Below the pieces are notes generated by a model that worked only from the letters and a program-made list of their open reading frames with translations, was not told where the DNA came from and did no database searches. This document shows positions 1 through 10,450 of a stretch of 64,000 nt of DNA, one piece after another. Where the stretch lies: assembly GCA_036346205.1 (NCBI GenBank), contig JARFJB010000655.1, forward strand, positions 2,584,001 to 2,648,000, read 5' to 3'. The translations under genes and the position numbers were made by a program. The DNA is from Vesta saturnalis. Taxonomy: Eukaryota > Arthropoda > Insecta > Coleoptera > Lampyridae. Numbering within the stretch: position 1 is the first letter of the stretch; each line of letters opens with the position of its first letter.

Positions 1-938
1 CCCATCGAGTTATATCGGTTTTAAAATAATTTGTCTAAATATGTACTGACATTCTGCAACCGTTTAATACATACGATTCTGTCGGATTGATAGGAAATAC
101 ATGCTACAGGTGAGCTGTCTGGAATGATCTTTTCTCCTTTCACCACGTTTTTAATTTTAGCGATCAACATATCTGGTGTTCGATAATTAACTAAAAAGAG
201 ATCAATAAATTAAAATAAACTAAAGGGGTTATACATAACGTCTCCAGGTTTTCTATAAGGAGACATTAGTTTTGTATCATAAATCGTTAGGTAAGTTGTA
301 ATTAATTAGATTAACTGTTCTCTGATTAACTGCCTCATTGAAGATAAGATCTATTTTCATGCTTTCGTTTTGGGTTGATATATTTAATTTTAGAGGTACG
401 TTCTACATACTGGGATATACCCTGTCTTACATGTTGTACATATTGTATATATGTTATCTTATGGGTGATACATACTCATGTATTTAAACTGTAGAAAGAG
501 TAAAACTCTACAACTGAATGCATTCGGCTTTGCGGTTGGTAAGTGTTATTACTGTTTAAGTGTAAATTGCCTATTTTTCATAGCAATATGCTATTGACTA
601 CTGTGCATAAAAGATTGTATGTTTACTATAATAATATTTTTATTAGGAATCCATAAATTACACCTACTTTGCCTGTTTAAATGTTAATATCTATGCTTTA
701 TCATAACCTAGCTTTGAAAATTCATACGTTATTACCTTTTCATTTGGTTCTTTTTTTATTACATTTGCTTGATATTATTTTAGAAATTTGATACTATCAT
801 TCTGGATGGCTTACTATAGTGTATTTAAGGGCAAAAATATTTGGTGTGTAAGCTTGGGGTTAACGTTTTGTGTGTAACACAATTTAAATATTTATTTGAA
901 GAATTATCCCATACCTTCGGGATACCGTGTAGATTATA

Positions 939-940
<2 letters not shown>
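1..940. other. AT-rich sequence with no recognised gene
   Basis: No open frame with recognisable protein features, RNA gene or clear repeat is seen here. Stop codons are frequent in all frames and composition is AT-rich. Confidence 0.5.

Positions 941-995
<55 letters not shown>
941..995. repeat. (TA)n microsatellite
   Basis: This is an uninterrupted TA dinucleotide tract of about 55 bp. Any IYIYIY open frame through it is a product of the repeat and not a protein. Confidence 0.97.
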
Positions 996-999
<4 letters not shown>

Positions 1000-1334
1000 T
1001 ACGCGTCGTGTATGTGATATTTGCATTATAATGTTTTGGGACATTCTATCTTGTAACCATTTCTTTTACTTCCCAGATCCTTCCTTATATTCGTGCTTAG
1101 CTATGAAAGTAACTAATTCTCTTCGTTTATCTAGGGCTGGCTGTTAATCATTTTATCTGAGGCCCTCGCTTCTCTTTTAAGCTTTTATGTACCACCTGCG
1201 TCACTGTGGAACCCATCCCACTTCTCTACTTTGAGCATTTCTTTGTTACGGTAAGTTAGTGAAAAACGTACAAATTTGCACATAACAAGGGTTTCTCACG
1301 ATAGACGTTCGTTAGAAGTTTTGGTGGTTAGAAA

Positions 1335-1756
1335 GAAAGTAAAATTCTGAATTTTTGCACGCCAGTATTAATCAAGATTCTCTTTAATTTTAAAATATTT
1401 TCAAGGTCATACCACTTCCGGTTATCTCCGAAGTCGCCATTAACTTCCTTATTTGAAATGGAGCACCCTGTATGTGATTTTATTTTTGGATTCCTGAAAA
1501 CATTTTGTGATGAGTTCCATCAGATTTTCCTACACCTGTTTTCAACAATTTCTTAGATACCTGAATCCCCTTTAAAATTTTGAAAAATGTGGCCTTATTG
1601 TCACCACTGCGTCTTTTGCCCATTTTCGACTGGTGGTAAGCGCTCCTGGGTTAGACGAAAGCACAAAAACGACAATTTCGAAATATGAGGACCAATTACG
1701 TCATTTTCAAAGTTGAAGAAGTTCATTCTTTCTAATGTGACACCCTATATATTAGT
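1335..1756 (+). repeat. left inverted arm of element C
   Basis: It is the reverse complement of the arm at about 2660-3075. Shared landmarks are the CCACTTCCGGTTAT / ATAATCGGAAGTGG pair and the ACAGGGTG-type motif. Identity is visibly imperfect, so the arms have diverged since insertion. Confidence 0.75.
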
Positions 1757-2029
1757 GGATGGTCAGATGCAAGATTTAATTTTGCATCTATTCGTTTTAA
1801 CTCTCTGTGTACCTATTTCCAACGGTTTTCTTGTTAATCCACATATGTTTTTTCGAAACAAAATAAACATGACTGAAACGGCAGAAATTTACTTTAATTA
1901 GAACATGAAAACAAATTAAGAACTTAATAACAAATGAAAAACATAAAAAAAAGTGAAACATAATGACAAAAAATAATAAACGAATGTAAAATTACAATAA
2001 TTATTCTATATGACCGCTATTTTGGTTTG

Positions 2030-2500
2030 TACTCCTCGCGAAAAAGACCTCCGAAATTCGTCTGGATTTAGGGTAGTTGTACAAACTAGAGTGCTCCAGA
2101 TGTGAAAATCCAAGAGCGTCAAATCTGGGTGGTCAGTTCCTGGGTTCCAATGGGCCAATCAATCGATCCTCAAAGATAAGCCTCAACTGCTTGTGTACAG
2201 ATATAGCGGAATGTGCTGGAGCACCATCCAGCTGATAGCAACTGTTTACTTTGTCAGTAGAGTCGGTAGAGCATTTAAACTATCACTAACATACCTTCTA
2301 AGTATCTTCTTACATCTAGCACCATTCAAATTTTCATCGTAAACTTGATATGCCTCTCTATTGTACATAATTAAACAAAAACCATTAAAACTGAAGTGGT
2401 CTTGGAGATTATGTTCCCAGTAGTGATTATTTCGACAATTTAAAATTCCTTATCTACTGAATTTTGATTCATCAGTCCACATAATCTGATGAACAAATTG
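2030..2500 (-). pseudogene. decayed Tc1/mariner transposase (element C)
   Basis: Reading the minus strand, about 2490-2461 gives QIMWTDESK, the block around the first catalytic Asp of Tc1/mariner DDE/D transposases. About 2238-2203 gives QLDGAPAHSAIS, the block around the second catalytic Asp. About 2160-2090 gives a weak match to the third block, with PPRFDALGF where family members have a PPRSPDLTPLDF-like sequence, so the third block is degraded. Stop codons and frame shifts separate the blocks. The enzyme would cut and rejoin DNA at TA targets in the nucleus, but this copy cannot encode it. It lies between the two inverted arms, as expected for the element's core. Confidence 0.8.
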
Positions 2501-2659
2501 CAGATCTTCGGACATCTTTATGCATACAAATTCTCAAAAGTTGATGTGTCTTACCTCATCACCACCGCTGCTGCGGTTAAACTCAGTGAATAAGCTTGAA
2601 AATAAGCACCTCGTTATCTTCATGATCTATTACGAGCTTTAGGAGGATATTTTTTTAAT

Positions 2660-3075
2660 TTCAATATACAGGGTATCAAATTTGAAAGAACGAACTCCTA
2701 AAATGACGCAATTGGTCATCAAAATTTGGATACCCTGTATACGATAAATTAATTGCCAATATGGATTTCAAAAGTATCATTGTTGTGCTCCCAGTGAAGC
2801 GATTAACACCAGTTAAAAATGGCTAAAAGGTGTAATGTTGAATATAGGCTACATCTTTTCAATTTTCAAAAAATATCTAAGAAACGGTTGAAAATAGGTA
2901 TAGGGAAACCGGATAGAACTCATCACGAAATTTTCTAAGTAATCTAAAAATAAAATAATATACAGTGTGTTCCATTTAAAATAAGGAAGTTAATGGCTAC
3001 CTTCGGGATAATCGGAAGTGGTATGACCTTGAAAGTATTTTAAAATAAATGAGAATCTTAAATAATTAGGAGAGT
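2660..3075 (-). repeat. right inverted arm of element C
   Basis: It pairs with the arm at about 1335-1756. It holds a short insert at about 2664-2752 whose own ends (TATACAGGGTATC and GATACCCTGTATA) are mutually inverted, suggesting a small nested MITE or a local rearrangement. Confidence 0.7.
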
Positions 3076-3243
3076 TGATCGGCCTAATTCCACAGTTTTT
3101 GCTTTGTGAGCGCGAAGTTTCGGAAGCAGACTCTGCTTCCGTCATTAGGCTTAGTCCTGAGAAGGACTCGTTTCGCACTCGATTTGATATGTTATGCTTT
3201 TTTCCCAAGCAACTTTACCTTTACCGCTGAGCCACTGAGTAAT

Positions 3244-3245
<2 letters not shown>

Positions 3246-3309
<64 letters not shown>
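3246..3309. repeat. (TA)n microsatellite
   Basis: This is a pure TA tract of about 64 bp, lying about 170 bp beyond the end of mariner-like element C. Confidence 0.97.
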
Positions 3310-3314
<5 letters not shown>

Positions 3315-3340
3315 ACTTTTCGTGGTTGTGCAGAAGTTTA

Positions 3341-3398
3341 TTGCGCATGATGCGCCATACTTATTGCGCAGGTGTATTGCGCTTAAGCTCTTTGCGCA
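3341..3398. promoter_or_regulatory. cluster of TTGCGCA-type words
   Basis: The words TTGCGCA (3341, 3364, 3392), TGCGCC (3351) and TTGCGC (3377) occur within 58 bp of otherwise AT-rich sequence. The first pair has the layout of half-sites seen in NRF1-type GCGCA sites. No gene is recognised nearby, so a regulatory role is only a possibility. A degenerate ~12-15-bp tandem repeat is an equally good explanation. Confidence 0.3.
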
Positions 3399-4322
3399 TT
3401 ATTGGAATTCATATGGGTTTAATTTCCACACTAGCTTGGCTTGGATTTTCTGCGTATTTTGAATGTAAATGAAGTGAGTTTGCACGAAAAAAAAACGTTT
3501 TTTGTGTATGCAAAATATAGAATGTAAATGATACGCTGCTGGAATTTGTAATGAAGCATTAGTTATCGTATGAAGGAATACGTTGTAGACAGATTTTTAT
3601 GTTGAGCGCATTAAATTTGCTTGAAAAATAATTTTTTGTGACAATTTTTACTGGGACGGCACTGGCATGAGACTACTGGTCTTTTGTTACTGTGTATAAA
3701 AGAATTTTTATTGAAGAAGTGGTTGTAGCCGTATGAGTGAGTGCGTTTATGATGTATTAGTATTGCATTAACCTGCAGTAAGGAATATGTATGCATATTT
3801 TTGTTTGTAGAAATTGTTGTTAGAATGTGGCGATGTTCGCCAAAGTGTGCGGAAATAGAGCTCGCCCACATGCAAAATTTTTATAAAAACTTGGGGTATG
3901 GTCTGGATAATGTACTGAATGAATGTAATTGAAATTAATATTTTTTTCGGAGAGTTTTGGGTGAACTTAAAGTAAATTCAAGATGGCTGTGTTTCTGTCG
4001 CATCGTTTGCGTATTATTCCGTTTTCAGGATTCGACTCGGCAAAGAAATGCGTGAGCTCTCGATTTTGAAAGGTGGAATTTGATGGTAGTCCGAATATGT
4101 TACAACTATTTGGTAAAATGGCGGGCAGAAGCTATATAAGAGAGCCCAATTGAAGGGATAAAGAGTTAGAATCGTTCGGTAACAGCTTAAGTAAAGATCG
4201 CGCACGGAATTTTTGGGGCGATTACAATGGTCAGTGTGAATTTTTCTTTGTGAATGTTGTAGTTTCAACAGCACGTGTATAAAGCGGCTGCAATAACCCG
4301 AAAGGGGATATAAATCATATAT
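3399..4322. other. no recognised gene
   Basis: No coding similarity or structured repeat is visible. Open frames on the minus strand here (for example 3611-3871 and 4014-4328) are short and have no recognisable motif. Confidence 0.45.
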
Positions 4323-5760
4323 AAACATTTATAAATGAGTTGGAAAGAATAGTGATTTTCTTCAAGAAATTCAAAAAGTGCGAAAGCAGATTTGAAAATA
4401 ACGCAGCAAATATTTTGTTGTCAATGTTCAGTGGTAGAGCGCGTGATCTAATAATAAAAAGAAAGCCTAAAGTAACCCTTTAAGTAATCGAAGTAAAAGT
4501 TTGTAAATTTAGTTAAGACATTGGTGACCATCATTAACATTGAATGGAGTACATGTGTATAATAGTTAGCAATATAAGTCTACTGTATAAAAACAACTAA
4601 TAATTTCAATCTTTATGTGGAAGTAAACATTCTTTATTATGACAGACAACTGCTGGCGAGTGTTACAGCCTAATGCATTAACGTATACGGCTGTCTATGT
4701 GTTTTGTGCATAGTGTGTTTGCCAATTTAAAAAGTATTACTGAAAGCAGACCATACGGACTTCACTTGGATAGGATTAATTTAACATTTCGCCTAAGACT
4801 TATTTTAGCAAAATATAAGATTTTTGTGACGCCTGAAGGCAATTTTTCCTGGACTGAACATTGTAATTGTAATGTGTTTGAAACCACCTTTCAAACATTC
4901 TACTCCTTATATAGACCCTGCCCATTTCCATTGTAGCTGGCTGTCACGCCAACTACAGTGGAAATACCCGCTTACTTCGGTAAGCCCGCACGACGCCTAG
5001 TGCGGTTTCGACGTGTAACAAAATGAACAGTTTTGATCATACATTTGAAGTTTCTAACTTCGCTGTCATTACTAATCACCATTAACTTATCATAACAAAA
5101 TCTTTCTTGTGGCTGAGCTCGTTGGGCTTTATGCTTAAAACAGTATAACTTCACTACACTTCTCCGTAAGGGCAAAGAATATGTCGTGTCTCATCTTTTA
5201 TCTTGTCCTGTCCATTAAATCGATACAATCCAACCTACTAGTACTTCTTTGATTGCTTCGCCCATTAAAAATTCTTGTTACCTGAGTCTTCCTATCCTAG
5301 ATTTTATTTGTGGCGTCTTAGGGATGATCTTCTGTATACAAATATGCGAATTTATTCTCTTTCCAAATTGTTCTCTGATGGCTGGCGAATGTCTGTTCCT
5401 AAAGAACAGCGTCATCAAGTGATTTCAGAACATCATGGCCCTTTTACCTCTGCTTATTTTAATGTAACGAAAATCATTGGCAGAATTTATTGGAACTACT
5501 ATTAGCGTGCCCTGCGTACAGATCTCGCTTGTCATATTCGTCAACGTGCTACTTGTTCTGCACATAAGGTTGAACTATCTGCTTCTCCTGGTTTGCTGGC
5601 TGTAAGAGCAAATTCCACTCAATTTTGGCAAGTGCTATATATAGGCACGATTGGTCCTCTTGTTCTCTAAAGGACGTTTCTTGATTGTAGCTAAGTGTTT
5701 TCCTAAATTTGCGTGTTTCGTCTCTCTTACTTAACGTAAAATGTGAATATGGTAATACAA
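4323..5760 (+). pseudogene. Ty3/gypsy retrotransposon gag/pol relic
   Basis: The best evidence is at 5260-5640. A VPKEQRHQVISEHHGPFTSA segment resembles the start of the gypsy integrase zinc-binding domain. It is followed, after one stop, by a block with H..C..C spacing (ACHIRQRATCSAHK) and then IGPL. At about 5120-5190 the translation ARWALCLKQYNFTTLLRKGK resembles the conserved C-terminus of gypsy RNase H. Weaker traces are an RT-like YGLHLDRINLTF (about 4757) and a gag-like FENNAANILLSMFSGRARDL (about 4390-4450). Domain order is therefore gag, RT, RNase H, integrase on the plus strand, but with stops, frameshifts and large internal deletions. No LTR pair was found. It cannot be functional. 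Confidence 0.75.
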
Positions 5761-6224
5761 TAAAGAACGCTCACAAAAAGGATGTGTTGACCAAGGAAGG
5801 TATAATGGCAGTTAAAAGTTATTAAAGATAATTGATATCAACATCAAATTCGGTACTAAAGGCTAACTTGTTTGCTAGAAAAATTAATAAATCTCTAAAA
5901 ACAAATCCAAAACCTTAGTAAAAATTCCAGTTTCGATCTATATGACACACTATCCACTACCAAGGTTTCCAAAATTTCTACAAAGCTGTAAAAGTTTTAA
6001 GCGCACGTTAATAAAACTATCAACGTTATACAGAATATTAATACTCTTATTTTTCGCGCTCGGAGGAAACTGGAAGTTTCTAATTTCCATCTCGCAAAAC
6101 TAAGTGAACTTTCAAATTTCGGTAGAAGCCGCTTACTAGAGCGTGCTCCATACAGTCGCAACTAGCTAAAGATTTTTACAAAATATTTCACGTTAATTGC
6201 ACAATGTTGGAAGTACCTTCTAAC
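5761..6224. other. no recognised gene
   Basis: This sequence follows the gypsy relic and may be its decayed 3' part or flank. Nothing specific is recognisable. Confidence 0.4.
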
Positions 6225-6553
6225 GGTTTCAGGGGTGTTTCAAACTGTATGTTCGATTTTTTTTAAACGGTAACAGATTTTGCTGCTTTATAATATCATA
6301 TTGGGCGGATTTAGTGTCTTGTCTGTATGTGCTATTTATATTTCAGAGGTTTAACATGTGGTGGTATATTACATAGTTTTTTTTTTAAATATCCCATTAT
6401 AAAGAAGTCAAAACTTTTTCTACTGGTGCATTCATGCTATCATATTCATAATCTGACAGCAACAAGAAACACTTCCGAAACATATTTTATGTGACATATA
6501 GAGTACGAAAGTGTGCTTTTTTACTTGGCTACATATTTTGACCCACTCTGTAC
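6225..6553. mobile_element. candidate mariner-type MITE
   Basis: The left edge reads CAGGGGTGTTTCAAAC. The right edge read on the minus strand is CAGAGTGGGTCAAAA, so the ends form an imperfect inverted repeat of the CAGGGTG type about 325 bp apart. No open frame lies inside. Both ends are short and imperfect, so chance is not excluded. Confidence 0.35.
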
Positions 6554-6779
6554 AAAATACGGAACATCTACATTTTTGGAATGTGCAAATGGAAGTAGGA
6601 GGTTTCGTTATGTTTGACGTATAATGACTTTTGGAGTAGCCCATAGAAACACAAATACATTTGAACTGTAGCCGCTGGTAGGCTACAGTTTGTACCCAAA
6701 CTTATATATATATGCACTACATGGTACCTGTGAACAAATTGCACCCGCGTGTATCATTAGAATCAAAAATTTTGTTTAA

Positions 6780-7700
6780 AAGGGCTTTGCGGTGCGCAAA
6801 GGAAGCACAGTTAATTAAAGCATTAACGATATAGCATGTTAGTGCGAACTTCTTACTATTATTAGAAGCGCTAACGATAGGAGTCTTACACATCGTTAGT
6901 GTTATTGTAGTGATATACGAACTACACCAGAATGACTTGCAAGAGAATGGGCGCCCTTTCTCGCAGTGCTTGCTTTCTACTCCTTCAGACAACACTAACG
7001 ACAACACCTACATGGATCTCTAGTGTATAGTTTTGTTATTGTATTGTATCTTGTATTAGCGCGATTGGCTTTTCCCAGGAAAATGACACCCTATTGAGCA
7101 GTGCTGGTTTTGTAATATTATTAGAAGCGATTACGATAGCACCAGTGCACTTTATTTGTACAATATGGTGCATATTTTTAGTGTTTTATGCTTTGAATAA
7201 CCACAGCCGGTCGTCATTGATTCCAATAAAGATAAACAGTCAGCTCTGAACAATCGTTTCATTGGTAACAATAGTTCATCCAAAAATACCTAAAATGCAC
7301 AAAGAAAGCACTAACAATGTGCATCGGTATCACCGTTATTATTGTCCTTATGAATATAAAAGCAGCATTGTAAATGGACGTGTCGATTTCTTGAAAGCAT
7401 AAGTTGCGCTGATGCAACCTATAAAACGCTAAACAACGAGAGAATAACGACGTGTACGGTTCTGAAGTTAGGGTTCCCAATAAGGGTAAGAAGCCAGCAC
7501 CACTCAACAAATTTAAATTGCCAAGTATTAAAATGCACCACTGAAGCATTAGCGATATAAATAAGTCACATCGCGAGTGCTTCCAATAACAGTAGAGAAC
7601 CAGCACTGCACTAGATTGCCGCTTTCTTAACAACCTGTGTTCGTGGTGGTTAGTGTTTCCAATAAACGACTTATCAGAAGGTGAAATCAATGTGATCAAA
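6780..7700. repeat. field of diverged GAAGCRCTAACGATA-type repeats
   Basis: Variants of one ~15-bp word recur at about 6818 (AAGCATTAACGATATAG), 6865 (GAAGCGCTAACGATAG), 7123 (GAAGCGATTACGATAG), 7307 (AAAGCACTAACAATG) and 7544 (GAAGCATTAGCGATAT). They are usually near GTGC or AGTGC words. The stretch has no convincing gene. A related field lies at about 57.0-58.0 kb. It may be an eroded tandem array or several copies of a short interspersed element. Confidence 0.5.
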
Positions 7701-9539
7701 ATGTGTTAGAATGTTTGAGCATAAAGTATGAACTTTAGCGTTAAAAAGTTTACAGTTTTGATTTTTTTTTGCTGTTTTAAATACTGCAATATAATATTGA
7801 AATCACCAAGTAGCATCATGATTATGATTTATAGGTTCTAGTTTAGAAATTTATGTTTTTCCTATTTTTCGTTAAATTTCTTTACTTCATTAAAAGCAGA
7901 TTTGGTTCTAATTATAATAACGAATTCATTAGTACATGAGTTGCGAAATCAACGTTCCAAGACTGCATACAAAGTACATTTCGTCAGCCATATCATCTGG
8001 CTTAATTACAAAGTTAAACATTTTTTATAGTATTATAATCTTCTTGGATATATACTAAAATATGGAGGCATTAAATCGCTTCTTTAGATTATGTGTTGTA
8101 TATATTACATAAAGCGAAGAATCTTGTCTGAATATATTATGTAATAATGCAAATACATGAAAACCACATTCTCAAATGAAAACAAAATGTATTATTATTG
8201 CTACTTCGTAATATTTAAACGCTTTAAACTATTGTTAAATCAGTAAAACATACATAAATCAATTTGATTTTTAAGTGCTATGGTATTATGTTTTCGAACT
8301 TCACGCTATTAAAGTTTAGAAATTACGGAAGAATATCGTAATATCAAATTTGCGGTCATCCAGGTCAGTTGGCCTACGTGGTATTTATTGCATATCAGAA
8401 CAGTTCACCTACCAGTTAGATCATTTTAAATGGCTTGTTTTTAAAAATATGCGATATCGCTTCCTTGTGGCTGTAAACATACGCGCAAAAATACCGTTAA
8501 TTGTAGGAGTTTTGCAGTTACAATTACCTGGATAGTATGATTTGGCGATTTCAATATTAATGTACTATGATTCATAAAATAAGGAATTCTGAATCACTCA
8601 AAGTTTACTAACCTTTGCTAAACTAGTTTTTAGTCACATTTTTATTAACGTATTTTCATATTACTGATTAGTGTAAAAGTGGCCTATATTAAAAAACAAA
8701 CATTGAGTTTGTTCACTAAGAAAATAACATCCGTTACGTTACTTGAAAACGCATGACTAGCACCTTTTACGTATACTTAACTTCAATCTTTGAAAAATAA
8801 ACAAGGAATTAGGTTAATGCGCTTTTATATTTTGGGTTAAAAAAAATGGCCTTTTAAAATTGTTACTTATCATTTTTCCGTTATGTGAGCGGAAAAGTGT
8901 AGTCTTTTAACTGTCACGCACGCAATCTTTTATTGGTAATTTTTTTTGTAATTAAACTAGATATACACAATATTGTAACTGTCATTAAATCGTACTTATG
9001 TCTGTACTTTTGTTATGAAGTGATCTAATTTCAGGTAATTACCTTCTACCTACTTTCCATAAGTTTAACAGTTGATAACTGAAGAAGTAAATAATATCTA
9101 TATTAATTTCTTTGGATTTTGTGTCGGAGAAAAGTAATTCTGACAGTGATTACGTCAATATTTAGTATAATTAAGCTTTAATTAGCTCCGTGTTTGGAAA
9201 ATTTTGTCGTTTATTTATGTTATTGTAGTAATATTTTGGTTATATTTTCTAGATGTGTCAAATGCACAAACTTTGTAATTAGTAGGTGCTCAGTATAATT
9301 AATTTTTTTTTTTTTTGTTCAATTTTTAGCCATGAAATTAATTTAAGTAATTTGATTAAATTGCAATCTTTACATGTATTTGTGCCAAAGTAATCAGTTA
9401 AAACAAGATATGGGAAATTTTCAGGAAAAAGTAAAAAATATAAAAACTAATTACAACAAAAGGAGACACATCTAAAGTTAACAGCCAATGTAGCACGATT
9501 GTTTGAAATCTTACAACGAAGCATACTATACATTATAAT
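7701..9539. other. AT-rich sequence with no recognised gene
   Basis: No transposon domain, RNA gene or clear tandem structure is visible. The longest open frame (8350-8535) has no recognisable feature. Confidence 0.45.
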
Positions 9540-10450
9540 TTGGGGTAGTTTAGCGACATCAAAATAAAATTCGTTGTCCATATGTTTCATAATTTTTTTT
9601 GCCCAAATCCTAATGGAAGTTTACGAAAACCTTATAATAAAACATGGCACTATAGTACGTCCCAGAATATCAGAGAGTAATAAACCATGTTATTAGTGAA
9701 ATAGTGTCGTTTTTGGCATGGAAGCGGCGAACATAGATTAGTAGCAAATCGCGCAAGTTTAAACTAAGATACTGTAAATGTGCCACCTGCACACTTGCAA
9801 ATATGCAAATATTGTGTTAAATAAAGACGGTTCAGGCAAACGGCAAACAAAAGGCGACTCGTTAAGATAATAATAAAAAGCCTGATGATCAGCCAACTCA
9901 TATGGATTTCAGTGTATTACAAATTGTAGATTTTTATATTTTACAGACCTTATAGTACACGCTCAAAAAAGTACGCCACTGATCTGTCACTATCAAGATG
10001 ATTTAGTGCTCTCTGATATTCTGGGACGTACTATAGGATGATTGATATATGATAATTTGGTGCTACTTTGTTACCATAAAATGAAATTTGTGACTAAAAG
10101 GGAAATCATGAAAACCTTATAAAGATTGTGCCAGGATGATTAGTGTACCATAATTCGGCGATAATTGAGTACTACTTTGTTATCCAAAAATGAAATTTTT
10201 TCACGTATAATTCATTAATTTTTTTGGCCAAAAACGTTAAGAAAAACATGAAAACCTTACAAGAAATTGTGGTATCTGAATGATGTATTATAATAATAAA
10301 ATTTGTTGTTCGTATTTTTCATAAAATTTTTGGGCTCAAACGTACCATAATTTGGAATTAATTGGGTGCTACGTTATTGCACTAAAATCAAATTTGTTAC
10401 GCAAATACTTATAGATTTTTTTGGGCTAAAACGAAAAACCAAAATCTTAG
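9540..10450 (+). repeat. degenerate ~130-bp satellite, block 1 (interrupted)
   Basis: Units share an order of words: TATAATTTGG, TGCTACTTTGTTACC, AAAATGAAATTTGTT, TTTTTCATAAAATTTTT, GGGCTAAAACGTTA, GAAAACCTTATAA and GCATGGTATCAGGATGAT. Unit length varies from roughly 85 to 150 bp. A MITE splits one unit at 9650-10036, and the right edge is cut by the LINE starting at 10451. No coding potential is expected. Confidence 0.8.
9650..10036. mobile_element. 387-bp MITE with perfect 28-bp terminal inverted repeats
   Basis: Bases 9650-9677 are the exact reverse complement of 10009-10036 (28 of 28; outermost bases CTATAGTACGTCCC). Removing 9650-10036 brings together ...CATGGCA and GGATGATTGATAT. This approximately restores the satellite consensus CATGGTATCAGGATGAT, so the MITE appears to sit inside a satellite unit. 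It has no ORF. The superfamily is unknown. A further word CAGTGGCGTACTTTT (minus strand, near 9986) resembles other DNA-transposon ends and may mark a nested element. Confidence 0.75.

Larger units (their letters stand above)
1335..3075 (-). mobile_element. Tc1/mariner-family element with ~0.4-kb inverted arms (element C)
   Basis: Bases about 1335-1756 read in reverse complement match about 2660-3075, so two ~0.4-kb arms face each other around a ~0.9-kb core. The arms contain motifs of the type ACAGGGTGYTCCATTT (near 1455-1478 and 2961-2980). Such motifs mark ends of insect mariner-like elements. The core carries a decayed DDE transposase on the minus strand. The right arm is longer internally because it contains a small palindromic-ended insert at about 2664-2752. 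Long arms with a relic transposase suggest an old, immobile copy. An alternative is two MITEs of one family inserted in opposite orientation around a transposase fragment. Confidence 0.75.

Noticed and set aside
3611..4328. Minus-strand open frames of 86 and 104 residues
   Set aside because: No recognisable domains. They lie upstream of the gypsy relic on the opposite strand and look like chance frames.
7259..7699. 146-residue minus-strand open frame as a gene
   Set aside because: It overlaps the GAAGCRCTAACGATA repeat field and shows no protein-family motif.
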